A stretch of 64,000 nt of DNA from the NCBI GenBank assembly GCA_003058525.1, contig QBVD01000053.1, positions 1 to 64,000 of the forward strand, written 5' to 3'. The notes below the pieces were generated by a model. The model did not search any database. It was given only the letters and a program-made list of their open reading frames with translations, and had not been told where the DNA came from. This DNA is from a gamma proteobacterium symbiont of Ctena orbiculata (lineage in GTDB: Bacteria; Pseudomonadota; Gammaproteobacteria; Chromatiales; Chromatiaceae). Position numbers and translations under genes: made by a program. Shown one piece after another: positions 1 through 7,800 of the stretch (within the stretch, counting starts at the first letter, position 1; every line of letters starts with the position of its first letter).

Positions 1-173
1 TGATCAAGCTTGGTACCAGGACTCGAACAGCTGTGAGTCTTGGGCTGAGTTCTAAGGGGCCGTATCGCCTGGCAAGAACCCTTGCCACGCAATCGGGAAT
101 GACCAACAAGTGGTTGGCGCAACAGGGGCTCGTCTCTGTCAGGGAGCTATGGATTAAGTTTCACTATGCTTGA
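1..173 (+). CDS. Group II intron reverse transcriptase/maturase, C-terminal end (partial)
   Basis: The frame is open from the window edge (codons in phase with base 3) to a TGA at 171-173. The last residues include GPYRLARTLATQ, MTNKWLAQQGL and a C-terminal ELWIKFHYA, which I recognise as the typical tail of bacterial group II intron-encoded proteins (maturase/DNA-binding end). These proteins reverse-transcribe and splice their host intron. The reverse transcriptase domain lies upstream, outside the window. The stop is followed immediately by intron domain V, as expected for an ORF in domain IV that reaches the end of that domain. The gene runs opposite to the integron cassettes. Identification rests on about 57 residues plus the RNA structure that follows. 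Confidence 0.8.
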   Translation, partial: IKLGTRTRTAVSLGLSSKGPYRLARTLATQSGMTNKWLAQQGLVSVRELWIKFHYA

Positions 174-245
174 TGAACCGCCTAGTGCGGACCCGCATGC
201 TAGGTGGTGTGGGGAGGGCGGGTTAGAGATCCGCCCTTACCCGAT
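174..245 (+). ncRNA. Group II intron 3' end, domains V and VI
   Basis: Bases 177-208 form a domain V-like hairpin: arm ACCGCCTAG pairs with CTAGGTGGT (one G-U), followed by inner stem TGCG/CGCA. Bases 216-236 form a domain VI-like stem, GGGCGG with CCGCCC, followed by TTACCCGAT containing a candidate branch-point A. The intron most likely ends at the AT of 244-245. The base order and the short domain V suggest bacterial class C, but the 5' end and domains I-III are outside the window. The sequence beyond the 3' boundary, TAGGTG, is the complement of an attC R'' core (CACCTA), so the intron sits in an attC site, antisense to the cassettes. Confidence 0.75.
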
Positions 246-1038
246 TAGGTGATTCGGCCTTTGGTTCCTGTAGTTCAACTGAGACCCCTCTGTCCTGCAA
301 CCAATTCACAACTTTATGCATCCAAGTCGTAAGCTCATTGCGAGGGTCCATCGTTGCACTACGCCATGAAATCGTGTCTGCCAGAGTGCGACCCCTATTG
401 TTTTGCAATGTATAATCTGCGCCTGCATCAAGTAACTTCATAGCTACATCGTACTGACCGCGCCCTGCTGCAACAATTAAGGCGGTATCACCATTAGAAT
501 TCTTTGTGTCAAGGTCTGCACCCGCTTCAATTAAATACCTAAGCTTATCTTTATTTCGCGGAGATACTGCAAGAAATAAAGGTGTTTCTTCAAGCTGGCC
601 TGCACGTAGGTTGGGATTGCCACCATTTTTAAGTAAGAGTGTTAGAAATTCCGAATCCTCGTGTCGTACTGCCCAATGCATAACTGTACCGCCATCATCG
701 AATAAAATATTTGGATCAGCCCCTAGATTAAGAAGTTTTTCAAAACCATCTTTATCTCGCATAGCCCAAAATAGAATTGAACAATTTCTAGTTCCTTTAC
801 TACTGGGATCTATACCAGCAGCAACTAACTCATCAATTCTATGCAACCTTCCTTTTCCTGCAGCGATAGCTAACGACTTTAATTTTTCATTTGGGAACAT
901 TGTGTCAATACTCATATATGCGCACAACATTTTCGACTGACTCTTGTTGAACCTGCTCTCAGCACTTTCCATTCTCTGATAACCGAACGAGGAACACCCG
1001 GTAACTAAAAGACAAAAGAAAGCATAGTGCAGCTTCAT
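223..1038 (-). CDS. Cassette-encoded ankyrin-repeat lipoprotein
   Basis: The 271-residue product starts with a lipoprotein signal peptide (LVTGCSS, lipid-attachment Cys at residue 15). About four ankyrin repeats follow, roughly residues 55-215, with motifs such as LLNLGADPN, LLLKNGGNPN, LIEAGADLDTKN and LLDAGADY. Ankyrin repeats bind proteins; the partner is unknown. It is the cassette furthest from the integrase in this window. Its last six or so codons and stop codon lie inside the group II intron end, so the C-terminus has been changed by the intron insertion. The gene is much more AT-rich than the core genes, as expected for a cassette. It is probably an outer-membrane-anchored periplasmic protein. 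Confidence 0.8.
   Translation of the reverse strand: MKLHYAFFCLLVTGCSSFGYQRMESAESRFNKSQSKMLCAYMSIDTMFPNEKLKSLAIAAGKGRLHRIDELVAAGIDPSSKGTRNCSILFWAMRDKDGFEKLLNLGADPNILFDDGGTVMHWAVRHEDSEFLTLLLKNGGNPNLRAGQLEETPLFLAVSPRNKDKLRYLIEAGADLDTKNSNGDTALIVAAGRGQYDVAMKLLDAGADYTLQNNRGRTLADTISWRSATMDPRNELTTWMHKVVNWLQDRGVSVELQEPKAESPNRVRADL
245..251 (-). repeat. Interrupted attC site (R'' core) of the ankyrin cassette
   Basis: Read on the minus strand, ACCTAA ends the ankyrin cassette and is then interrupted by the group II intron. It fits the 5' core (RYYYAAC) of an attC. The rest of the attC should lie beyond the intron's 5' end, outside the window. Confidence 0.55.
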
Positions 1039-1043
1039 TATTC

Positions 1044-1109
1044 ACCTAACGACCAAGCTCAGCGGCGGTGGCGCGGTAGCGCCAACATCCGCTGGAGCTT
1101 CTGGTTATG
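1044..1109 (-). repeat. attC recombination site, cassette 6
   Basis: This imperfect palindrome lies between two minus-strand cassette ORFs. On the minus strand it starts with an ATAAC core and ends with CGTTAGG. Its arms CAGAAGCTCCAGCGGATG and CCGCCGCTGAGCTTGG pair imperfectly, the folded-hairpin layout used by integron integrases. It closes the cassette encoded at 1111-1563. Confidence 0.8.
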
Positions 1110-1110
1110 T

Positions 1111-1563
1111 TCATACACTTATATCTAGACCTAAACTGCTAATGATTGCCGCTATTATAAGAAAAAGAATCAGAATACCGACAAAAGCAATGGATAATTG
1201 TAATGTAATAGCAGCACCGCCTAATACAAATGCCACACCACTTGGACGCCACTCTTCATTTTGGCTGAATCCTATTGCACCTAGGGCAAGAGCTATAAAA
1301 CCACCAATCATCACACCTTGATACAGTACTTCATCTATATCTAGTGATTTTTCGACCGTAGTAGGTTTGTACTCTTCACCCATAAGCTTCGCCGAAATTG
1401 CATCTTTAATCTTTACAGTTGTTTCTGCGACAAATGATTCTACTGGTACAGGCTCTTCAATTGGCCCTAATGTAAAATGAAGCAGTCCCACGCCTAATGC
1501 AATTAAGCCAAGAATGGTCCCTAAGGTACCGAGTGTTTTTCCTTTCCTTTCAGACTTCATCAT
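1111..1563 (-). CDS. Cassette-encoded membrane protein, unknown function
   Basis: I do not recognise the family. The product has a hydrophobic segment near the N-terminus (residues about 12-33), a polar stretch of about 50 residues with a probable extracytoplasmic part, and two or three further hydrophobic helices in the C-terminal half (VMIGGFIALALGAIGF, then a run ending FVGILILFLIIAAII). I chose the ATG at 1563 because AGGAAGAG lies just upstream. An in-frame ATG at 1581 sits inside the preceding attC and is less likely. Composition is AT-rich like the other cassettes. Confidence 0.65.
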   Translation of the reverse strand: MMKSERKGKTLGTLGTILGLIALGVGLLHFTLGPIEEPVPVESFVAETTVKIKDAISAKLMGEEYKPTTVEKSLDIDEVLYQGVMIGGFIALALGAIGFSQNEEWRPSGVAFVLGGAAITLQLSIAFVGILILFLIIAAIISSLGLDISV

Positions 1564-1578
1564 AAATCTCTTCCTGAA

Positions 1579-1641
1579 CATAACGGCCCGGCTCAGTGGA
1601 GCGAGCGATAGCGAGCATCCACTGGAGCCGATGGTTATGTG
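1579..1641 (-). repeat. attC recombination site, cassette 5
   Basis: This 63-base imperfect palindrome has a TAACGG end and a GGTTATGTG end. The arms are built on GGCTCAGTGGA and TCCACTGGAGCC, with GCGAGCGATAGCGAGC in the centre. The central motif recurs in the attC at 2824-2888, so the sites are related. It closes the cassette encoded at 1672-1962. Confidence 0.85.
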
Positions 1642-1671
1642 TTTTATTTATCGATAATTTTCGTGAGTTCA

Positions 1672-1962
1672 TTAATTCGCGCTCACCCATATTGCAGCAA
1701 CTATTTTAATGGGTAATTCAAGCAATCCTGTGCTTAATGCGACATCACCGATAACTTCATTTGTTGGCTTATGCGGCAAAATAGATGCAACGACAAACCA
1801 TATTCCAATAGGTAGAAAAACTACGATAAATAAGATATTCCATACTTCTAACTCGGATTGAACCCAGACTATTAAAGCCAGACCCGCAATAAGAAGGCCT
1901 GTGAGGAAAGTACTCAATCTCATCAGTAACGAATACACTGTCCCTTCTCTTTTTTTACACAT
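1672..1962 (-). CDS. Cassette-encoded small membrane protein, unknown function
   Basis: The product of up to 96 residues has two clear transmembrane segments (about residues 15-35 and 41-63) and a third weakly hydrophobic stretch at the C-terminus. I recognise no family. The most upstream ATG (1962) lies within the attC core. A GTG at 1938 preceded by AGAAGGG, or the ATG at 1923, is a plausible real start. It is a single-gene cassette between two attC sites. Confidence 0.6.
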   Translation of the reverse strand: MCKKREGTVYSLLMRLSTFLTGLLIAGLALIVWVQSELEVWNILFIVVFLPIGIWFVVASILPHKPTNEVIGDVALSTGLLELPIKIVAAIWVSAN

Positions 1963-2040
1963 AACGACCGAGTTTTGGGGCGGCCGGTGATAGCCGGACG
2001 TCCCAGCCCCGATGGGGCGACAAGAACGACTGGTTATGTG
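1958..2040 (-). repeat. attC recombination site, cassette 4
   Basis: About 83 bases, bounded by ACATAACGACC and GACTGGTTATGTG, with a GC-rich imperfect palindrome (GGGGCGGCCGGTGATAGCC and GGACGTCCCAGCCCC). It closes the cassette encoded at 2034-2354. It is longer than its neighbours, within the usual range of attC lengths. Confidence 0.8.
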
Positions 2041-2354
2041 CTGATTGATTGTAATACATGCTGAATTTCCCTAATTAGCTTTTGCTTTATTTCTTTTTCA
2101 TCTTTGTCGATAAATGATAAATGTTCAAAATTACTAAGAGATTTTTCTAAAAAAACCTTTGCTCTTTGTTTATCGCCTATCTTTACAAGAGCCAGACCTA
2201 AATAGCCACTATATTCTGGCATTTCAATAATCTGTGGCATCCAAGTATGAGCTTTATCAATTCTTGAAACTGTCTTTCTGTAATTTCCTTTTAAATAAGC
2301 CAGAACACCATATGATGCGAGGCCAGGTGCTAAAGCATTTTTCAACCACTTCAT
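2034..2354 (-). CDS. Cassette-encoded TPR-like protein
   Basis: The 106-residue product looks helical. Segments such as ASYGVLAYLKGNYRKTVSRI, SGYLGLALVKIGDKQRAKV and FLEKSLSNF resemble tetratricopeptide-type helix pairs (small-large-hydrophobic spacing, A/G at turn positions). It has no signal peptide and no clear transmembrane segment. A GAGAG ribosome-binding site lies directly before the ATG at 2354. The stop codon overlaps the attC core. The fold call is tentative and no specific function can be given. Confidence 0.6.
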   Translation of the reverse strand: MKWLKNALAPGLASYGVLAYLKGNYRKTVSRIDKAHTWMPQIIEMPEYSGYLGLALVKIGDKQRAKVFLEKSLSNFEHLSFIDKDEKEIKQKLIREIQHVLQSIST

Positions 2355-2363
2355 CTCTCAGAG

Positions 2364-2448
2364 CACATAACGACCTGGGTATGGGGCGCGCAGCGAAGCG
2401 GAGCGTCCCAGTGAGCGACAGCGAACGAACATGACCCGCTGGTTAGCG
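2364..2448 (-). repeat. attC recombination site, cassette 3
   Basis: An 85-base imperfect palindrome between CACATAACG and GCTGGTTAGCG. The centre contains GCGCGCAGCGAAGCGGAGCG and GTGAGCGACAGCGAACG, so it could form a longer branched fold. It closes the cassette encoded at 2464-2817. Confidence 0.8.
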
Positions 2449-2463
2449 ATACCTCGCAGTATC

Positions 2464-2817
2464 TTAAGTGGCATAATAATAGCCCCACTGGAAAAGTAAG
2501 CCCATATTGAGTAGTAACAACAGCCCTACAATATACACCAACCCAATATGCCCTCTTGTTTTCAAAAAGTAATACGGCATATATGGTAACCAAAACATTA
2601 GAATGAGAAAGCCAAAATCATATGGCTTATAAATATTTGTTCGTGATCTCCCATCCTCAACAATCCACATCACAAGTAAAAACAAAAATATCGTTGAACT
2701 AACTTTTAATAAATATTCGTTTGGGTATATTTCAACTACATATGCAATCAACTCATATAAAGCCATAAGAATAGATATGACTACCAAACCGATTGTTAAA
2801 CTCCCTCTCTTAGTCAT
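2464..2817 (-). CDS. Cassette-encoded polytopic membrane protein
   Basis: The product is 117 residues with four hydrophobic helices at about 8-27, 38-52, 66-83 and 91-110, the last rich in leucine. A charged loop (VEDGRSRTN) separates helices 2 and 3. I recognise no family. It begins with ATG at 2817 directly after an attC. Expression presumably depends on an upstream cassette promoter. Confidence 0.65.
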   Translation of the reverse strand: MTKRGSLTIGLVVISILMALYELIAYVVEIYPNEYLLKVSSTIFLFLLVMWIVEDGRSRTNIYKPYDFGFLILMFWLPYMPYYFLKTRGHIGLVYIVGLLLLLNMGLLFQWGYYYAT

Positions 2818-2823
2818 TTTTGT

Positions 2824-2888
2824 TCGCTAACGGCTGGGCACAGTGGGGCGAGCGTTAGCGAGCATCCACTGATGCCCTTGGTTAGGGT
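2824..2888 (-). repeat. attC recombination site, cassette 2
   Basis: A 65-base imperfect palindrome from CGCTAACGGCTGGG to CCTTGGTTAGGG. Arms GGCACAGTGGGGCG and GCATCCACTGATGCC surround AGCGTTAGCGAGC, matching the centre of the attC at 1579-1641. It closes the cassette encoded at 2882-3355. Confidence 0.85.
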
Positions 2889-3355
2889 AACTCATTGGGT
2901 ATTTCTCCGAATTTTGGAGATTGTATTGGCTCTGTTATCCATTCTTTAAACGGATTAAATAACTGTTTATGTATAAAGAAAACATACATTTCTCCTACCT
3001 CACCATATGTGTTTTTTAAACCTACCCTATATTCATGCCTATATAACCTATTGAATTTGAATTTACCTTCGCTCAGTTTAAACAACCGGATATATGTTAT
3101 TTCAATTCCATAGTAATCCGCCCAGTCTTTTAACTCTTTCCATTCGGCATTATTAATTACGCGATAGATTAAAAAAAACACCAAAAACCAAACATAAAAA
3201 TAAGGATTTGTGAGATTTGTCTTTAACACTTCAAAAATCTGTAAAAAAATATCACTACCGAACGCTAGATATATAATTATCGTAACAATTGACATTAATA
3301 CGAATAATTTTGCCCAACTGATCGGCAATGCTCTGGCTTTTAAAAAGTTTTCCAT
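2882..3355 (-). CDS. Cassette-encoded membrane protein, unknown function
   Basis: The product has 157 residues with two hydrophobic helices near residues 15-32 and 50-66. A mostly soluble C-terminal domain of about 90 residues follows, rich in aromatic and basic residues. I recognise no family. The coding sequence is strongly AT-rich with many rare-looking A/T-ending codons, unlike the core genes to the right. Its stop codon overlaps the 5' core of its own attC, a common cassette arrangement. Confidence 0.65.
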   Translation of the reverse strand: MENFLKARALPISWAKLFVLMSIVTIIIYLAFGSDIFLQIFEVLKTNLTNPYFYVWFLVFFLIYRVINNAEWKELKDWADYYGIEITYIRLFKLSEGKFKFNRLYRHEYRVGLKNTYGEVGEMYVFFIHKQLFNPFKEWITEPIQSPKFGEIPNELP

Positions 3356-3360
3356 GTGAC

Positions 3361-3440
3361 CCTAACGCTTCGGGTTAGTGGTGAGCAAACTCGTAGCGCA
3401 GCGGAGAGTTTGCGATCCACTAGACCCGCTTGTTAAGGCA
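3361..3440 (-). repeat. attC recombination site, cassette 1
   Basis: An 80-base imperfect palindrome: CTAACGCTTCGGGTTAGTGG pairs with CCACTAGACCCGCTTGTTAAG, and the inner arms GCAAACTC and GAGTTTGC pair perfectly. It is the attC of the first cassette, next to attI. Confidence 0.85.
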
Positions 3441-3661
3441 CAGGTACTTGTGCGAAGCGCGAACCCTTGATGTTGCGACATGCTCGCTACTTGTACAAAA
3501 CGACGAGCCTGCGAAATGGCACCACCAATGAGCGAAGCCACAAAATCACTAAGAGCTTGCCATCCTGGATTGCGACTTGATGCATCAGATTTCCTTCTAC
3601 GGAGATACATCATGGTGTGCTCTTGCCGTTTACCACTTTCCATAAATTGTGCTCCATACAT
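3362..3661 (-). CDS. Hypothetical ORF of the integrase-proximal cassette
   Basis: This 99-codon frame fills the most recently acquired cassette position. The first 75 residues show no recognisable domain, apart from a weakly hydrophobic stretch (ALSDFVASLIGGAI). The last 25 or so residues are translated from the attC itself, and the stop lies at the far attC core. It may be a real cassette gene that reads into its attC, or a chance frame. The composition of this cassette is less AT-rich than its neighbours. Confidence 0.4.
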   Translation of the reverse strand: MYGAQFMESGKRQEHTMMYLRRRKSDASSRNPGWQALSDFVASLIGGAISQARRFVQVASMSQHQGFALRTSTCALTSGSSGSQTLRCATSLLTTNPKR

Positions 3662-3699
3662 ATTCTCTTTCCATTTTAAGCCTTAACTTATAAATATAC

Positions 3700-3724
3700 C
3701 CCAGATGTGTCTGATATATCTGGG
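3700..3724. repeat. Inverted repeat in the attI-intI region
   Basis: CCCAGAT at 3700-3706 is repeated inverted as ATCTGGG at 3718-3724 with an 11-base spacer. It lies between the presumed attI crossover and the integrase promoter, where an operator or an accessory integrase-binding site would be expected. It does not match the LexA box (CTGT-N8-ACAG). Confidence 0.5.
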
Positions 3725-3747
3725 CCAATATTGTCGTGTATGCCGAA

Positions 3748-3777
3748 TTGCATGTTATTAAGTAGCTGATTTACAAT
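3748..3777 (+). promoter_or_regulatory. Candidate integrase promoter
   Basis: TTGCAT (3748-3753) and TACAAT (3772-3777) with an 18-base spacer match sigma-70 -35 and -10 boxes, about 50 bases before the integrase ATG. No LexA box is visible, so SOS control is not supported here. Confidence 0.45.
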
Positions 3778-3828
3778 ATGCACACCCATGGATAGGGGCA
3801 TGTATATCAGCGAGAGGTAAAAAGACAC

Positions 3829-4800
3829 ATGGACGTTGTTAAGAAACCTATGCTGCTGGAGGTCGTCCGGCAGCGCATGCGGCTTCGGCATTACAGCATT
3901 CGTACTGAAAAATCCTACATTCACTGGATTCGGCGATTCGTTCGCTTTCATAACAGACGCCATCCCAAGGAGCTGGGTAAACAGGAGATCGAGGCCTTTC
4001 TCACCCACCTTGCGGTTGATCGAAAAGTGTCTGCATCGACGCAGAATCAGGCTTTCAATGCTTTGTTGTTTCTCTACCGCGAGGTTTTGGAGCTTAAGAT
4101 GCCGCAGCTTGATTCGGTAAGGCGTGCTAAAAAACCCAAACAGTTGCCGACCGTACTTTCGCCGGATGAGGTCCGACAGGTATTGAGTCACCTGGATGGT
4201 AAACACTGGATTGCCGCGAACCTGCTCTATGGCTCGGGACTTCGACTGCTCGAATGCCTGCGCCTTCGGGTGCAGGATATCGATTTCAATCTTGCTCAGA
4301 TTATGGTGCGAGGGGGTAAGGGCAACAAGGACCGTTGTACGATTTTGCCGGCGTCGGTGATCGATCCGCTGCAGGAGCATCTTGAGAAATTGCGCACCAT
4401 CCATAGTCAGGATCTCGAAAAAGGCTTGGGCCGAGTATACCTGCCGGTTGCATTGGATCGCAAATACCCTAATGCCTCAAAAGAACTGTGCTGGCAGTTC
4501 GTCTTTCCCGCATCGCGTTACGTTGCTGATCGTGATACCGGGCATCAGGTCAGATTTCATTTGCATGAGAAGGCGCTGCAACGTGCGATTAAGTCTGCCG
4601 TCAGGCAATCGGATCTCTCGAAACGTGCAACGGCGCATACCTTGCGCCACAGTTTCGCAACTCACCTGTTACAACGGGGTGCGGACATTCGCACCATACA
4701 GGCCCTGCTCGGCCACAAGGATGTGAGCACCACTATGATCTATACCCATGTTATCCAAAAAGGCGGCATGGGGGTTCGCAGCCCCTTGGGTTTTTTGTGA
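3829..4800 (+). CDS. intI: Integron integrase (tyrosine recombinase)
   Basis: This 323-residue tyrosine recombinase inserts and excises cassettes at attI and attC. The N-terminal SAM-like domain spans about residues 8-90 and the catalytic domain about 105-312. Catalytic residues are visible: Arg139 (GSGLRLLE), His270 and Arg273 ([11 protein letters not shown]), His296 ([10 protein letters not shown]) and Tyr305 (MIYTH). The insert specific to IntI proteins is present at about 214-238 ([15 protein letters not shown]), separating it from XerC/XerD. Length is normal and no disruption is seen, so it should be active. It is divergent from the cassette array, the standard integron layout. An AGAGG ribosome-binding site precedes the ATG. 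It is of the chromosomal or environmental type, not obviously class 1. Confidence 0.95.
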   Translation: MDVVKKPMLLEVVRQRMRLRHYSIRTEKSYIHWIRRFVRFHNRRHPKELGKQEIEAFLTHLAVDRKVSASTQNQAFNALLFLYREVLELKMPQLDSVRRAKKPKQLPTVLSPDEVRQVLSHLDGKHWIAANLLYGSGLRLLECLRLRVQDIDFNLAQIMVRGGKGNKDRCTILPASVIDPLQEHLEKLRTIHSQDLEKGLGRVYLPVALDRKYPNASKELCWQFVFPASRYVADRDTGHQVRFHLHEKALQRAIKSAVRQSDLSKRATAHTLRHSFATHLLQRGADIRTIQALLGHKDVSTTMIYTHVIQKGGMGVRSPLGFL

Positions 4801-4841
4801 GTGCTTGACGTTCACCAGACGCACTGGCGGCTATCACACCT

Positions 4842-7800
4842 TTAAATCAGCGGTCCTTGTTGTGGCTTATGATAATTAGCCGGATGCTGTTTGCGTGTCA
4901 GCAGATTCCTGATGTGCCAGTGTTCGCTCTCGGGTATCGCATCATCGATGGTGATCTCACCACCCTGGTTGGTGGCGACCGGTTTGCCATCCTTGTATAG
5001 AATGCGATGACCTGCCTGGGCAGTAATGCGTTTGCCGGGCGTAACGATGCCGGTGAGGTTCAGGGGGTCCACGCTGCCGATGCTGATCAGTTCATCGGCA
5101 TCCTTGCTTTTGCGTACCTCGCGCATCAGACTCACCGCCTCCGGCAGTGCAAAATGCTCGCCGGCAAAACTCTCGACGAAACGACCACCCCTGATCTCTC
5201 CCCTCGCCTCCAAACGACGCAAACAGTAGAGCAGGTCGCGCCAGGGAGGGAGATCGCTCTCACGCTCGAGCAGTTTTCTGAACACCACACCATAGCGGGT
5301 CAGCAGGGTGCGCGCGATCTGCTCGATGCGTTGTGTTTCATCCTCATGAACCAATGGCGCCCGTATCAATGACCAGCGTCCACCAGAGGCGAGTGGGGCC
5401 TGCATGGTAGTGCGACGCCGGCTGCGCTTGCGGCGCTTCTCCGGCGTGATCATGGCACGCAGTCCCTGGAACTGGTCCGAATTGACCAGCCCCCAGGCGA
5501 CCAGTTCACCCAAGGCGATCTCCAGCTGGGTTTTCAGCAGACCCGTCTGCTGTTGCAGATCATCGAAAAAACTGGCGCCCCACTGCTGCAGCACTTCCAA
5601 TACCTTAACCGCTGTGGCGCTCAGCCCCTCGGGTACTGCCGAGTCTGTCCGATACCAAACCGAGAGACGGGGGCGGAAGACGAAAGCCAGCGGGGTGGTC
5701 TTGATTGCCGGGTTTTTGCGTTTGTTCTGCTTGGGTTCAGTCGGATGCAGGCGCAGCCAGGCAAGCTTGCCCGAACCGCACAACTCGTCCAGCTCGCTGG
5801 AGAAGTAGGGCTGCAGCCGGGCGGGCAGGATCTCATCCTCCCAGCTGCCGGCGGGCACGCTGATCCCTTCGAGTTGCAGCATGACCCGTTCCAGCGCGGC
5901 AACGCCCTGCGCAGGATCGTCCAGCCCCTGCCAGCTGAACAGGAAGCGCATAAAATCGGCGGGGCTCACCGGCTCGATTTCACGACGCAGCTGTTTCAGG
6001 GTATAGCGGTGTATCCGCGCCAGCAGACCGCGCTCGCACCACTCGACCTCGGCACAATCCGGATTGAAACGACCCTGTATGACATAGCCCTCCTGCTCCA
6101 GACTGCTCAACGCCAGTACCACAGTTTCTGTCGGCAGATTTAAGGGGCGTGCCAGCTGCTCAACCGTCACCGGACCAAGACACTCCAGACGACTGCGCAG
6201 GATCTCCAACACCGCCGACTCGAGTGTCGTGGCCTCATCCGCGGGTATGGCGCTGATCGCCGGCGATAGCTCATGCGCCGGGCAGATCTTCTGCATCGCC
6301 TGCAACCGCTCCGCGCTGACCCATAAAACCAGGTTCCCGTTCGAGAGTCGTGTGGCGCGTTGTTGCTGCTGCAATTCAGCCAGAAAACGCCGCCATGGAT
6401 CGAGATCCGCCGAGGCGATTTCGTCCTCTTCGATAAAGCCGGCGATCATCAATCCATCGTGGAGTTCGTCCGGATTGCGCGGCTGCGGCCAGGCCTCTGC
6501 CTGCACCTGGCGGATCGCCTCGGGATTCAAACGTCCCAGGTCGGCGGCGGTTTGCGGATCCATATGGCGCCGCTGCCGGACCGCCAGCGCGCGCCGCTCC
6601 TCCGCCGGGGTGTCGTCGAGGAATGCGTAGGGTCTGGCGTTGAGGATTTCGAGCGCCATGGGTGACGGCGTAGGCAGCTCCCTGGCGCTCACCTGGATAT
6701 GTCCCTGCTCAATGGCATCCAGCACCCGCTTCAGTCCTTCGATGTCCATCAGCTCGTGCAGGCAGTCCCACAACGCCTGGTTCACCAGCGGGTGATCCGG
6801 CACCTCCCGGTCACCCTGGATGTTTTCGAAACAGGCGAGCTGATCGGGGAAGACAAGCGCCACCAGGTCTTCGGCATCGTTGCGCTGGAAGGGCGCGGGC
6901 ACCCGCTTGCCGCCGCGCATGCGGGGCACCGCCAGAGAGATATTGGTCACCCAGCGCCAGCGGGTCGGAAACATGGGCGCGGCAAGCAGGGCCTGAACCA
7001 ATACCTGCTCGACGCTCTTTGATTTCAAATAGCCGGCCGGCTCTTCCAGGGGGAAGCTGTGGGTCGGCCCGAGGGAGAGGATCAAATTGTCCTCGTTGGC
7101 GGCCGCCTGCAGTTCGAAATTGAAGCGGCGGCAGAAGCGCTTGCGCAGGGCCAGGCCCCAGGCCTTGTTGATGCGGGAGCCGAAGGGTGCGTGGATGACG
7201 AAATGCATGTCGCCGGTCTCGTCGAAGAAGCGCTCGAAGAGCACATGCCTTTGGCTCGGTATCACGCCGAACAGGGCCTTCGTCGCGGCAAGGTACTCAA
7301 CCAACTGTGCGGCGGCGGCCGGGTCGAGGTGATGCTCCTGTTCCAGGTAATCCAGCGCTGCCTGCCGCCCCTTGTCCAATACTCCGTCGAGAGTTTCGCG
7401 CAGACGGGAAACCGCATGGGAGAGTTCGTCGGTGCGACCCGGCGCCTCGCCGAACCAGAAGGGGATTGAGGGCGGCTGGCCGTGTGCGTCCTCCACGAAC
7501 ACCCTGCCCTGCTCGATCTTCAACATGCGGTAGGAGAAATTACCGAGCTGGAAGATATCCCCCGGCATGCTCTCGAAGGCGAAATCCTCGTTCAGGCTGC
7601 CGACGAACAGCCCCTCCGGTTGCAGGATCACATTGTAATCGAACTGATCGGGTATGGCGCCGCCATTGGTGATCGCCGTCAGGCGGGCACTCCGCCGCGG
7701 CCGCAGCATGCCATTGACCGCATCACGATGGATGTAGTCGCCCCGCCTGCCCCGCCGGGTGTGAAAACCTTCCGCCAGCATCTTCACCACATCGAGAAAA

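Larger units (their letters stand above)
3662..3828 (-). other. attI region and cassette promoter area
   Basis: Between the first cassette and the integrase lie 167 bases without a gene. On the minus strand, GTTAAGGC at 3687-3680 fits the attI crossover core (GTTRRRY-like). The region should also hold the cassette promoter reading leftwards; AT-rich boxes such as TATATTTATAA are present near 3685-3698, but I cannot assign it firmly. An inverted repeat (3700-3724) and the integrase promoter are listed separately. Confidence 0.6.

Noticed and set aside
1044..3440. Regularly spaced palindromes considered as a CRISPR array
   Set aside because: Spacing is 300-800 bases with ORFs between, sequences vary and have attC cores; this is an integron array, not CRISPR.
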